Source: Nocardia veterana NBRC 100344 (GTDB taxonomy: Bacteria; Actinomycetota; Actinomycetes; Mycobacteriales; Mycobacteriaceae). From it: a stretch of DNA of 40,099 nt. This document shows, piece by piece, positions 30,896 to 38,763 of the stretch (positions are counted from its first letter, which is position 1; each line of letters opens with the position of its first letter). The DNA lies in contig NZ_BAGM01000120.1 in the NCBI RefSeq assembly GCF_000308855.1, positions 1-40,099 of the forward strand, in the 5' to 3' direction. Under the pieces are notes generated by a model. It was not told the origin of the DNA, did no database searches, and saw only the letters and a program-made list of their open reading frames with translations. The position numbers were made by a program, and so were the translations under genes.

Positions 30896-31366
30896 CTACT
30901 TCCGGCGCGGGCGGATCACCGCGGTGAATGTCGCTGCGGCGACGGACTTTCCGGTGCTGTCGGTGATGTCGACCGGCACGGCCAGTTCCACCGAGCGCCG
31001 ATCGGCGATATCGGCCCGGGCCTGTTCGAGTTCCGCGGGCGTCAATTCCGAGGTGGCCCGGAACGGACCCGCTTCACCCTTGGCCCGGGCCAGATATTCG
31101 ATGCGTCCGTCCCGCGCGACGATGAAGGTCTCACCCATCAGATCCACGATGCCGGAGATGGACGCACCCATCGCGGCGGTCTCGGCGAGGCCGAACAGGA
31201 TGGCGGCGTGGACATCCCCGTTGTGATTGAGATGTTCCGGTTTCGGCGCCATGCTCACCACGTTGCGACCGGGCAGATATTCCTCACCTTCCACCCCCGC
31301 GAACCGGATGAATCCCAGTTTCCGAAATCCGGCCATCACCAGTTCGCCCATGGCAGCGTGGTCCAT
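30896..31366 (-). CDS. Hotdog-fold thioesterase-like protein under a KstR-type box
   Basis: The 156-residue protein starts with the ATG at 31366 (MDHAAMGELVMAG) because GGGAG stands 5 bases before it; an earlier ATG at 31387 touches the operator and lacks a ribosome site. The single hotdog domain is shown by LNHNGDVHAAILFGLAETAAMGA, where the HN-G-VHAA is the PaaI/DUF4442-like active-site turn, and by VARDGRIEYLARAKGEA. These proteins usually hydrolyse acyl-CoA thioesters. A KstR-type box directly upstream suggests a part in sterol or propionyl/acyl-CoA breakdown (inference). It converges on the aldo/keto reductase with a 23-bp gap. Confidence 0.85.
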   Translation of the reverse strand: MDHAAMGELVMAGFRKLGFIRFAGVEGEEYLPGRNVVSMAPKPEHLNHNGDVHAAILFGLAETAAMGASISGIVDLMGETFIVARDGRIEYLARAKGEAGPFRATSELTPAELEQARADIADRRSVELAVPVDITDSTGKSVAAATFTAVIRPRRK

Positions 31367-31389
31367 CGCGTCTCCCGTCGCGCACAAAT

Positions 31390-31403
31390 TGAAACGTGTT
31401 CTA
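31390..31403. promoter_or_regulatory. KstR-type operator upstream of the hotdog thioesterase
   Basis: TGAAACGTGTTCTA matches all fixed positions of TNNAACNNGTTNNA. It lies 23 bp before the preferred start (31366) of the thioesterase on the minus strand, a good place to block transcription. It is the second such box in this window, 28 kb from the first. Confidence 0.7.
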
Positions 31404-31592
31404 CTTTCATACTCTGCGCGAGCGGAGTGTGTCCACCGCGGGCCGCCCGATGCCCACGGGATCGCGTCGGAAAAATCCGAAAAGAAGATGGTTCAGATTG
31501 ACCGAAATTTGGTTAAGCTTCATCCCACTGCGCTGAGCACGGCAGGACAACCAACCGGGTCCGCGGACCCATGATGCACGAGGAAGCAGTTC

Positions 31593-31730
31593 ATGAACGC
31601 CTTTATCGCCCTGATCGACTCCAACTCCTCCGGCTCGGTGACAATGAACAGCGTCCTCACCAACATCATGAACATGTTCATCACCGGATCCGCGGGGTCG
31701 AACAGCAACGGCGGCGGCATCTTCAACTGA
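31593..31730 (+). CDS. Small protein of 45 residues, unknown
   Basis: The ATG at 31593 is preceded by GAGGAAG with a 6-base gap, an excellent ribosome site. The 45-codon frame has G or C at the third position in 42 codons, as in real genes of this genome. The product starts MNAFIALIDSNSSGSVTMNS, has a mildly hydrophobic middle (VLTNIMNMFITGSAG) and a Ser/Asn/Gly tail (SNSNGGGIFN); eight Asn, eight Ser, no Cys, Lys or Arg. It lies alone between the KstR-boxed thioesterase and a LysR gene, and a hairpin (31748-31784) follows. I do not recognise it; a secreted peptide or membrane-active peptide is possible. Confidence 0.6.
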   Translation: MNAFIALIDSNSSGSVTMNSVLTNIMNMFITGSAGSNSNGGGIFN

Positions 31731-31747
31731 GCCGTACCCCACCATCG

Positions 31748-31784
31748 TCGGCCCGTCCGGACCCCATGCACACGGGCGGGCCGA
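31748..31784 (+). terminator. Hairpin after the 45-residue gene, candidate terminator
   Basis: TCGGCCCG (31748-31755) pairs with CGGGCCGA (31777-31784) around a 21-base loop. There is no U-run. It stands 18 bp after the small gene's stop and 23 bp before the LysR start. Confidence 0.4.
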
Positions 31785-31806
31785 TCTCCCCGGATACCAT
31801 GCCCGC

Positions 31807-32754
31807 ATGTCGAACCCCGCCGTCTCGCTCGGGGACGAACCGCCGGACCTGCGTCGCCTTCAGCATTTTCTCTGCGTGGCGGAGTGCGCCGGATTCAGCC
31901 GGGCCGCACAGCAACTCCATCTGAGTCAACAGGCGCTCAGCAGTTCGATCGCCAAACTCGAAAAACAGCTCGACACAAAGCTTTTCGACCGCACCGGCCG
32001 ACGGATCAGCCTCACTCCGGCCGGCGTCGCGCTGCAGGAGGGCGCCACCGGCCTACTCGCCGCCGGCCAGATCCTGTTGCGCCAGGTCCGTGACGCCGCC
32101 GCGGCGAATCGGACCCCCTTCGTGGTGGCACATACTCCCGCCATCACCGCGGACGAGGTCCACACTCTGCTCGCCCCGGTGCGCATCGGACGACCGGATG
32201 TGTCGCTGACCGTCGCCCAGACCTTTCCTTCGGAACTGGAATCCGCCCTCGTCCACGGCAGCGTCGATGTCGCGTTGCGGCGCGGTGTGGCCGTTCCACA
32301 CGGGCTCGCCGCGGCCGTGATCGGATACCACCCGCTACGCGTGGCCGTCGCCGCGAGTCACCCCCTCGCCACTGCCGGCACGCTCACCCTCGACCGGCTC
32401 CGACACGAACGGATCGTGGTGTGGGCGCCGCCGGGAGCGTCGTTCTACACCGACTTCATCCTCAGCACCTGCCGCCGTGCCGGTTTCGAGCCCGGACTGG
32501 TCGTCGACCGGGTGCAGGGAACGCCGCCGGTCACCGCCGTCGTCGACTATCCCGATGCGGTCGCCTTCGTGACCGCGCCCGCCGGACCGGCCCTCGGCGG
32601 CCGGGTGCGCGTACTCGATCTGGCCGACCCGCCGATGACGCCGATTCAGGCCCTCTGGCTCCCCCATACCCGCTCGGCGGTACGGGACCTGTTGACCACC
32701 GTGACCTCGGATCGAACCGACAGCCGCGCGACGGACGGCTACTCGCGCACCTGA
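31807..32754 (+). CDS. LysR-family regulator
   Basis: The 315-residue protein has the LysR winged HTH at about residues 14-73 (LRRLQHFLCVAECAGFSRAAQQLHLSQQALSSSIAKLEKQL in sum; key parts FSRAAQQLHLSQQALS and LFDRTGRRISLTPAG). The substrate-binding domain follows. The stop lies 16 bp inside the convergent AraC gene. No co-oriented target gene is adjacent, and the only neighbour upstream is the 45-codon gene. The regulon cannot be told. Confidence 0.92.
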   Translation: MSNPAVSLGDEPPDLRRLQHFLCVAECAGFSRAAQQLHLSQQALSSSIAKLEKQLDTKLFDRTGRRISLTPAGVALQEGATGLLAAGQILLRQVRDAAAANRTPFVVAHTPAITADEVHTLLAPVRIGRPDVSLTVAQTFPSELESALVHGSVDVALRRGVAVPHGLAAAVIGYHPLRVAVAASHPLATAGTLTLDRLRHERIVVWAPPGASFYTDFILSTCRRAGFEPGLVVDRVQGTPPVTAVVDYPDAVAFVTAPAGPALGGRVRVLDLADPPMTPIQALWLPHTRSAVRDLLTTVTSDRTDSRATDGYSRT

Positions 32755-33671
32755 CCGGGGGTCGTGCCGAAACGGCGGCGAAAGGCCTTGGTGAAACTGC
32801 TGACCGAGCCGAAACCCAGATCAGCCGCGATATCGGCAACACTGCGGTGCCGATACGCCGGATTGCGCAGCCGGTCCCGCGCGATCTGCAGCCGCTGCTC
32901 GCGGATCACCTCGCTCGGTGTGGTGCCGGCGGCGCTGAAGGCCAACTGCAGCTGTCGCAGCGACCAGCCCAGCGCGGCCGCCACCCGGGCACCGGTGAGT
33001 TCCGGATCGCCGGCGTGGCCGGAAATGTAACGGCGGGCGGTCGCCTCCACCTGACTCAGCTGATTCGGCGTGCTCGGCGGTTCACCCAGGATCTGCATGC
33101 ACAGCAGATCGACCAATTGCTCGGCGACGACGTCGAATTGGCTGTCGGTGAGTGCGTCCCGCTGCGTATACAGCGTATTCGCCACCGCCCCGGCCACACC
33201 GCCCAGGCCCGCGGTGAGATCCAGCGGCTGCGGCGGCAGATGATACCGATTGAGCCGATGCCGAATCTCCTCGTAGGAAATTGTCAGAATGAGCCCGTGC
33301 GAACCGTCGCCCATCGCCATCGCGAACGGTTCGTCGGTCGAGACCAGACAGGCGCTACCCGGGCTCAAACTGCCCGTGTCGTCGAAATGACGGAACCGTA
33401 GGGTGCCGGTGAGCGGCACCAGCAGCCGATAGTCGGAGTCGGGATCGGTGCGGATGAGCTTCGGGGTCCGCGCATAGCTGACGGCGTCGGAATCCCAGCC
33501 CACCAGTTGGTAGGCGCCGGTGTGGCGGCGTGTGGTGCGCCCGCGGAAATCCGTGGACTGCGGAAACCGGAACGCCAAACCGCACTGATACGAACTGATC
33601 AGATGCGTCCAGTAATCGACCCGCTCGTGCGGTTCGATCGCACTCGTCGTGGCTGCGTCGGCAATGCTCAT
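32739..33671 (-). CDS. AraC-family regulator with N-terminal cupin-like domain
   Basis: The 310-residue protein has a beta-rich sensor region (residues 30-180: FRFPQSTDFRGRTTRR, YRLLVPLTGTLRF, GSACLVSTDEPFAMAMG) of the AraC_binding_2 kind and two C-terminal HTHs (RVAAALGWSLRQLQLAFSAAGTTPSEVI and VADIAADLGFGSVSSFTKAFRRRFGTTPG). Its 3' end overlaps LysR by 16 bp. A 183-bp gap separates its start from the divergent leader/editing-domain genes, which may be its targets (inference from position). Confidence 0.9.
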   Translation of the reverse strand: MSIADAATTSAIEPHERVDYWTHLISSYQCGLAFRFPQSTDFRGRTTRRHTGAYQLVGWDSDAVSYARTPKLIRTDPDSDYRLLVPLTGTLRFRHFDDTGSLSPGSACLVSTDEPFAMAMGDGSHGLILTISYEEIRHRLNRYHLPPQPLDLTAGLGGVAGAVANTLYTQRDALTDSQFDVVAEQLVDLLCMQILGEPPSTPNQLSQVEATARRYISGHAGDPELTGARVAAALGWSLRQLQLAFSAAGTTPSEVIREQRLQIARDRLRNPAYRHRSVADIAADLGFGSVSSFTKAFRRRFGTTPGQVRE

Positions 33672-33854
33672 CGCCCCATATCATCGCCGGTTTCCCGATT
33701 CTGCGCACGAGAACAAAGCCCGTGCGCCTCAGGACAAGCGCCGGCGATAGGCCCGTCATAGCGTCCGCATAGCCGATTTCCGCGACGTCGGCGTCCGTGG
33801 TCACGGATACCGATGAGGGAGCGGCCTGCTGTGGACGAAGATGAGGAGACCCCC

Positions 33855-33920
33855 ATGCGCACGATGGCCACCTTCGATCCGGACCGGCCCGGAACACATG
33901 TCGAGCGCGCCGAGCGATGA
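33855..33920 (+). CDS. 21-codon leader peptide gene
   Basis: The ATG at 33855 follows GAGGAG by 6 bases. The product is MRTMATFDPDRPGTHVERAER (20+1 residues) and its stop overlaps the next start (ATGA at 33917-33920). This looks like a coupling leader that brings ribosomes to the editing-domain gene, whose own start lacks a clear ribosome site. It could also be a small protein in its own right. Confidence 0.45.
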   Translation: MRTMATFDPDRPGTHVERAER

Positions 33921-34474
33921 AGATCATCGGAAGTCGTTGGCGCAGTTTCGAATACCTGCCGGTGGCGGCCGGGCCGGGAGCGGTGGCGCTGCCACCGGGC
34001 GCGGTCCGCACGCCGCGGCGGTTCTTCGACTGCCTGCTGGTCCGGCTCGTGGTCGAGCCCGGCGACGGGCCGGCCACCGCGGCTGCCGTTCGCGCGGTCC
34101 GCAAACTCTGCGCCGACAGTGACGCCTCGTTCATCGTGCTCACCGGCAGTCCCCACTGCGCGGCCGTCGGGAGCCGCTCCGTCCTGGCCGGGGACCCACC
34201 CGACATCCTGACCGATATCGCCGACACGCTCGACATCCTCGCCGAGGTCGCCGATCGGCTCGAGGAGCACGGCGAGCGCGTCCACCTGATCCCGTTCGGC
34301 TGGAACCTGGACTGCCGGCTCGAGGAACCGCAACCCGCCTGGGCGTCGACCACGCTGACGCTGAAGGCACCGGCGGACCGGCCCGTGCCGGCGCCCCGGG
34401 GACGACCGCACTGCCCACACGCGCTGATCTCGGCCCGGTCGAACCGGGCCCGGATCTTCCGGCGGCCGCGGTAG
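33917..34474 (+). CDS. Stand-alone protein resembling the archaeal Thr-tRNA editing domain
   Basis: The 185-residue protein starts MKIIGSRWRSFEYLPVA. Its plan follows the DTD-fold editing domain of archaeal threonyl-tRNA synthetases (tRNA-Thr_ED): an opening beta strand, a segment LLVRLVVEPGDGPATAAAVRAV with the expected helix, a strand ASFIVLTGSPHC, then the diagnostic helix-strand end DILAEVADRLEEHGERVHLIPFGWNLDCRLE, with PFGW. In that family the domain removes Ser wrongly joined to tRNA-Thr. Here there is no synthetase domain. The C-terminus from 145 is a basic tail (RGRPHCPHA, FRRPR). The likeness is by eye and moderate. Confidence 0.55.
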   Translation: MKIIGSRWRSFEYLPVAAGPGAVALPPGAVRTPRRFFDCLLVRLVVEPGDGPATAAAVRAVRKLCADSDASFIVLTGSPHCAAVGSRSVLAGDPPDILTDIADTLDILAEVADRLEEHGERVHLIPFGWNLDCRLEEPQPAWASTTLTLKAPADRPVPAPRGRPHCPHALISARSNRARIFRRPR

Positions 34475-34481
34475 CCACGAC

Positions 34482-34512
34482 TTGACCTTCGAGTCGGCTG
34501 AAGGTTCATGAT
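34482..34512 (+). promoter_or_regulatory. MerR-type promoter, 19-bp spacer, leaderless
   Basis: TTGACC (34482-34487) and CATGAT (34507-34512) are 19 bases apart, the length that MerR proteins correct by twisting DNA. ACCTTC and GAAGGT form the inverted repeat in the spacer. Seven bases beyond the -10 is the GTG start of the MerR-clamp gene (34519), so the mRNA is probably leaderless and the gene autoregulated. Confidence 0.75.
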
Positions 34513-34518
34513 GGGTCG

Positions 34519-35622
34519 GTGGCGAATTCCGGACTGGTGACGATCGGCGCATTCGCGCGGGCCAGCGGCTTGACCGCGAGTGCGTTGCGCTTCTACGCGG
34601 ATTCGGGATTGCTCGCGCCGGCGATCGTGGACCCCGTGTCGGGCTATCGGTACTACGCGCAGGCGCAACGCGAACGGGCGGAGCGGATCCGCGAACTGCG
34701 CGCGATCGGGATGCCGCTGGAGACGATCGCGCGGGTCCTCGACGCCGGAGCCGACGCCGCGCGGCTCATCGATGAGCACGTGGCGGGGCTGGAACAGCGA
34801 GTGCAGCAGATCCGGGAGCGGGCCGCCGAGCTCGAGGCGGTGCTCGGCGGTCACCCCGGCCGGGCGGTGGCGAGCGTCAGCGGTCCGGTGTTCGCGTCGG
34901 CGGTCGAGCAGATCCTGGCCGCCACCGCGCACGAACCGGACCACCCGGTGCTGAGCGGCGTGCACGTGGAGGTAGCCGGCGAAACCCTGACGCTCACCGC
35001 CACCGACCGGTACCGGCTGTCCACCCGCACGCTGGTCCTGGACCGGCCGAGCCCGGCCGACTGGGTCGCCACGGTCGACGGTGACGACCTGCGACTGGCC
35101 GTCCCCGAACTCCGCCGCCGGCACCGGATCCGGCTGGACGCCACCCCGCGTTCGGTCCGCTTCCGGATCGCTCCCGAACAGGTGCGGACCTGTCGCATCC
35201 TGCCGAGCCCGTTCCCCGATCATCGGCTGCTGCTGGGCTCGATCGAGACCGCGCGGGTTCGCGTCGTCGTTCCCCGCGACGCGCTGTTGCGCACGCTGGA
35301 ATCGCTACGGACACATCATGTTCTGCTGTGCGCGTCGAACGGCGCGGTGACGGTCGCCGGACCGGATCGGGCCGCGCGCAGCCCGGTTCCGGCGGTGGTG
35401 ACCGGACCGGATATGGAGCTCGCCTTCGACCTCACCACGTTCTATCCGGCGATCGACACGGCCATCGGTCCCGACGTGATGATCGATATCTCCGGCCCCG
35501 CGCTACCGGTGGTCGTCCGGTCCGCGGACAACGGCGACCTGACCACGATCGCCATGCCCATCGCGACGCCCGACCCCACACGACCGCCCATCGACTTCTC
35601 CGACCCCGAGGACCCGTCATGA
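34519..35622 (+). CDS. MerR HTH fused to a partial DNA-polymerase sliding clamp
   Basis: This 367-residue protein starts with GTG. Residues 7-75 are a MerR DNA-binding domain (VTIGAFARASGLTASALRFYADSGLL, YRYYAQAQRERAERI). Residues 85-110 are a coiled coil. From about 118 the sequence matches the beta subunit of DNA polymerase III: HPVLSGVHVEVAGETLTLTATDRYRLSTR (the clamp's ATDxyRL box at 161-167), FPDHRLLL at 232-239 and a last domain ending LTTIAMPI at 341-348. The normal clamp has three domains; here the first is replaced by the MerR part. It may bind DNA and a ligand or protein. Its stop overlaps the TPR-like gene. Confidence 0.85.
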   Translation: MANSGLVTIGAFARASGLTASALRFYADSGLLAPAIVDPVSGYRYYAQAQRERAERIRELRAIGMPLETIARVLDAGADAARLIDEHVAGLEQRVQQIRERAAELEAVLGGHPGRAVASVSGPVFASAVEQILAATAHEPDHPVLSGVHVEVAGETLTLTATDRYRLSTRTLVLDRPSPADWVATVDGDDLRLAVPELRRRHRIRLDATPRSVRFRIAPEQVRTCRILPSPFPDHRLLLGSIETARVRVVVPRDALLRTLESLRTHHVLLCASNGAVTVAGPDRAARSPVPAVVTGPDMELAFDLTTFYPAIDTAIGPDVMIDISGPALPVVVRSADNGDLTTIAMPIATPDPTRPPIDFSDPEDPS

Positions 35623-36179
35623 GCACTGCCGACCCCGGTACCGACCCGACCATGGCGGCGATCGGAGCCGCCGTCGAATCCGGCCATCGCGGTGACATCG
35701 ACCGGGCGCGAAGTGAACTCGCGCACCTGTGGACCACCATCGGTCCCGCCGGTGACCCGTTGCACCGCTGCACCCTCGCTCACCACCTCGCCGACCTCCA
35801 CGCCGATCCGGCGCAGGCACTGGTCTGGGACATTCGCGCCCTCGACGCCGCGGACGCTCTCACCGACGCGCGGGTACACCGCCACCACGAGGGCCTGAGT
35901 GTCGCCGGGTTCTATCCCTCGTTGCATCTGAACCTGGCCGACGACTACCGGCTGCTCGGATCCTTCGGCGCCGCCGCCGACCATATCGCCGCTGCGCGAG
36001 AGCGCCTCGACGCACTGCCCGAAGGCGGCTACGGCCGCCTCATCCGGCGCGCGACCGAGGAGGTCGGCGAGCTGATCGAGGCCCGGTCGACCCGACGCCG
36101 CCCCTCCGCCCCCGGGGTTGCGCAGGCCGGCCACCGTGCTCGGAAACACCCCGAACACATCGGGCAAACCTCCGCGTAG
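35619..36179 (+). CDS. TPR-like helical protein coupled to the MerR-clamp gene
   Basis: The 186-residue protein starts MSTADPGTDPTMAAIG on an ATGA overlap. It is all helical, with repeats of the tetratricopeptide kind: DIDRARSELAHLWTTIG, CTLAHHLADLHADPAQALVWDIRALDAADAL, and SLHLNLADDYRLLGSFGAAADHIAAARERLDAL. The C-terminus from 160 is basic and Pro-rich. No signal or membrane span. TPR proteins bind other proteins; the coupling suggests it acts with the MerR-clamp fusion. I do not know a function. Confidence 0.78.
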   Translation: MSTADPGTDPTMAAIGAAVESGHRGDIDRARSELAHLWTTIGPAGDPLHRCTLAHHLADLHADPAQALVWDIRALDAADALTDARVHRHHEGLSVAGFYPSLHLNLADDYRLLGSFGAAADHIAAARERLDALPEGGYGRLIRRATEEVGELIEARSTRRRPSAPGVAQAGHRARKHPEHIGQTSA

Positions 36180-36216
36180 ATGCGGGAAAACCATCGGAGG
36201 CAGCGAGTTTCAACGA

Positions 36217-37350
36217 TCAGTTCGGCGTCACGACGAGTGGAACCAGCTGTTCGTCCGGGGTCCAGGCGCCGTGGTGTCCGACCAGGGTCGATTCCAGCGG
36301 CTCACGTTCGGGGCAGACCAGCACACTGCGGCCTTCGGCCACGGCGATGAGGTCACCGACGCGGGCAGCGATGTCGGGCGCCGGCGCGGTCGGGCCGAAC
36401 CAGTGTTCGTCCAGGGCTTGCTCGCGCGGGACAACCCTTGCGTGCGTGGCCAATTCGGCACGCCAGACGGCCAGCACGTCGTCGAGCGCCGCCGGGTTGT
36501 CGAGGTGGACGTGGCGCACCCGTGCCTCCCCCGCGATCATGCGCACGTTGCGGTGCAGATCGCCGCGTGCGTCGAGATCCACCACCTCGCCGGCGCGGAT
36601 CATGCCGTGATCACCGGTGATCAGCAGCGTGCACGTGGACGGAAGATCGGTCAGCAGATCGGCCACCGCCGCATCGATATCGGCCAGTACCGCCAGCCAC
36701 TGCGGTGATTCCGGGCCGTGCAGATGTCCGGCGGCGTCGAGATCGGCGAAATAGGCGTAGGCGAACCGTGATTCGGCATCCGGGTGCTGCGCGACCGCGA
36801 GTATGCCGGCGCGCACCTGCTCGAGGTCGGCGGCCGGATGCACCGTGCCCGCCGTCCGGAATACCGCCCGGGTGAGACCGGAACTGCGCTGATACTCGGG
36901 AATCACATAGTGCACGGCCACGCCGTGTGCGGCGAGATCCTCGAGCCGGCTGGTGCTGCGCTGCACCGTTTCCGGCGGGTGGTCCCCCCGCGCGTCGGGT
37001 CCGGTCGCGGAGTCGGTGCGCCAGCGCAGGGCGTTGAGCAGGCGGGGGCCACCGGGCGCGGGTACGGCGAAGCTGTAGCCGATGATGCCGTGGGTCGCAC
37101 AGGGCGCACCGATGGCGAGGCTGGCGATACTCGCGGCGGTGGTCGCCGGGAAGCCGGCGATCAGGGTGGTGGCGACGTGGGCGCTCAATGTCGGCGCCAC
37201 GGCCCGGTTCCGGGCGAGCAGTTCGGCGCCGAGCCCGTCGATCAGCAGGACGACGACATCGCGGCGGGGAACGAGACCCAGCGAGTTGTCCACAGCCATC
37301 CCGAAGGATGCGGCAACCGAGGGCAGAACGTCGGCGAGGGTATGTGGCAT
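36217..37350 (-). CDS. Alkaline-phosphatase-superfamily phosphodiesterase/nucleotide pyrophosphatase
   Basis: The 377-residue protein starts MPHTLADVLPSVAASFG (ATG 37350; a GTG at 37377 is an alternative). It has the type I phosphodiesterase plan: the metal-binding Asp in VVVLLIDGLGAELL, the nucleophilic Thr in FPATTAASIASLAIG, the metal ligands in YFADLDAAGHLHGP and TGDHGM, and a final GHHGAWTPDE with His. No signal peptide, so it should act in the cytoplasm. The natural phosphoester or pyrophosphate is unknown. Confidence 0.9.
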   Translation of the reverse strand: MPHTLADVLPSVAASFGMAVDNSLGLVPRRDVVVLLIDGLGAELLARNRAVAPTLSAHVATTLIAGFPATTAASIASLAIGAPCATHGIIGYSFAVPAPGGPRLLNALRWRTDSATGPDARGDHPPETVQRSTSRLEDLAAHGVAVHYVIPEYQRSSGLTRAVFRTAGTVHPAADLEQVRAGILAVAQHPDAESRFAYAYFADLDAAGHLHGPESPQWLAVLADIDAAVADLLTDLPSTCTLLITGDHGMIRAGEVVDLDARGDLHRNVRMIAGEARVRHVHLDNPAALDDVLAVWRAELATHARVVPREQALDEHWFGPTAPAPDIAARVGDLIAVAEGRSVLVCPEREPLESTLVGHHGAWTPDEQLVPLVVTPN

Positions 37351-37581
37351 CGCGGCCCATGCTGCCGGATCCGCCACGCCGGCACGAACTGTTTTCCCGG
37401 TGTCCGGCTCGTGCCGGGTGCCGCGTCGATGATTCCGAGCGCGGCCACGGCCGCCCTTCCGGTCGAGCGCCACCGCGGCGCCGGCCGCGCATCGGAGCGG
37501 TTCGCCGGTCCTCGCCGGGTGACCGGTCCTCCGATACCGTGGATATCCAGCCGCGCAGTGCGATGAAGGTGGTGAATCCGG

Positions 37582-38259
37582 GTGTTCGATCCGTTGGCCG
37601 ATATCGATCGGGCCCTCGCCGATCGCGCCGGATGGACCTGGTTCGACGACCACCTGCTCTACACCTGCGGGGTGCTCGATCTGCTACGCCGCGGCGAGCT
37701 GGCCCGGATGCCGGTCAAGTCCACCCGGATTCGCCTCGATCCCGGCGAGGTGTGTATCGCCGAGGGGCCGGCCCAATGGTATTTCTGGCGCTCGGCCGGC
37801 GACGGGACCTGGACCCGAAACAATATCTACGTGGCCGGCAGCGCCTCCTTCATCGCGGCCGCCCAGCTGGGCAATGCCCTGGTCAATCAGGTGCGGCGGC
37901 AACGGGCCGAGGCGGCGAGCCGCCCGCGCTGGATCGCCGAGCGCCCCGGATCCGTGATGATCTCCGACCGTCGCATCCATCTCACCAACCCCGACAGCGT
38001 CTTCCCGATCGCCTGGTCGGCGCTGGAGACGATCGATCTGACCGCACCGGACCGGGTGGTATCGCGCTACGGCGACCGCGACGGCGGCCTGCAGCTGTGG
38101 CAGTTGCACAGTCCCTGGGCGGTCCTGATATTCGTCGTCGCCGCCCACCTGCATTTCCCGAACCATCCCCTGCTGCTGTCCGGGAGGTGGCTGCCCGCCG
38201 GATTCGAGGACAAATGCCATCTGGCGGGGAAGAAATGTCCGAGGGTGCGGGACCGGTAA
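37582..38259 (+). CDS. Conserved-looking protein of unknown function
   Basis: The 225-residue protein begins with GTG (MFDPLADIDRALADRAGW in translation). It has a helical opening, then beta-rich parts: RIRLDPGEVCIAEGPAQWYFW, RPGSVMISDRRIHLTN and SVFPIAWSALETIDL, a pattern like bacterial pleckstrin-homology domains that bind near membranes. The last third has a hydrophobic helix (AVLIFVVAAHLHF) and a basic, Cys-containing tail. Codon use matches its neighbours. I do not recognise it. It converges on the SRPBCC gene with an 8-bp gap. Confidence 0.7.
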   Translation: MFDPLADIDRALADRAGWTWFDDHLLYTCGVLDLLRRGELARMPVKSTRIRLDPGEVCIAEGPAQWYFWRSAGDGTWTRNNIYVAGSASFIAAAQLGNALVNQVRRQRAEAASRPRWIAERPGSVMISDRRIHLTNPDSVFPIAWSALETIDLTAPDRVVSRYGDRDGGLQLWQLHSPWAVLIFVVAAHLHFPNHPLLLSGRWLPAGFEDKCHLAGKKCPRVRDR

Positions 38260-38267
38260 CCCGGTAA

Positions 38268-38759
38268 CTACGCCATCGCAGCCAGCAGGGCGTCCAGCGC
38301 GCGGTAACTGTCGTTCAATCCGTCGGCCATACCGGACTGCAACATGCCGTCGCGTTCGGCCGGAGTATGGAATTGGCTGTCGGTCACCACTTTCGTACGG
38401 CCGTCGCCGAGATCCACGAATGTCGTGGCGTCGATGGCCACATGTGCGGGCATACCGTCCCATTCGAACGACCAGACGATGCGCTCACGCGGAGTGATCT
38501 CGCGGAACCGTCCCTCGAATCCGTGCGCCTGACCGTCGGCGTGCTCGATGAAACGCCAATGTCCGCCCGGACGGAACTCCCAGCGCTCGACATCGAGCCG
38601 ATGCCCGCGCCCCCACCAGCGCACCACATTCTCGATCCGGCTGTAGGCATCCCACACCCGGTCGATCGGTGCGTCGAAGATCCGCTCGACATGGATTTCC
38701 CGGTCGCCGGACGCCGTGACCGCCGTGTTCTTGCCGGTCGTGTCGGTTGTCGTGCTCAT
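38268..38759 (-). CDS. SRPBCC (AHSA1-like) protein
   Basis: The 163-residue protein starts at ATG 38759 (MSTTTDTTGKNTAVTASG). The AHSA1/START-like fold is shown by EIHVERIFDAPIDRVWDAYS, VVRWWGRGHRLDVERWEFRPGGHWRF, EITPRERIVWSFEWDGMP and the closing helix GMADGLNDSYRALDALLAAM. It binds a hydrophobic ligand; the true ligand is unknown. It is the second gene of an operon with the ArsR regulator (4-bp gap), a very common pair. Confidence 0.9.
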   Translation of the reverse strand: MSTTTDTTGKNTAVTASGDREIHVERIFDAPIDRVWDAYSRIENVVRWWGRGHRLDVERWEFRPGGHWRFIEHADGQAHGFEGRFREITPRERIVWSFEWDGMPAHVAIDATTFVDLGDGRTKVVTDSQFHTPAERDGMLQSGMADGLNDSYRALDALLAAMA

Positions 38760-38763
38760 TGCC

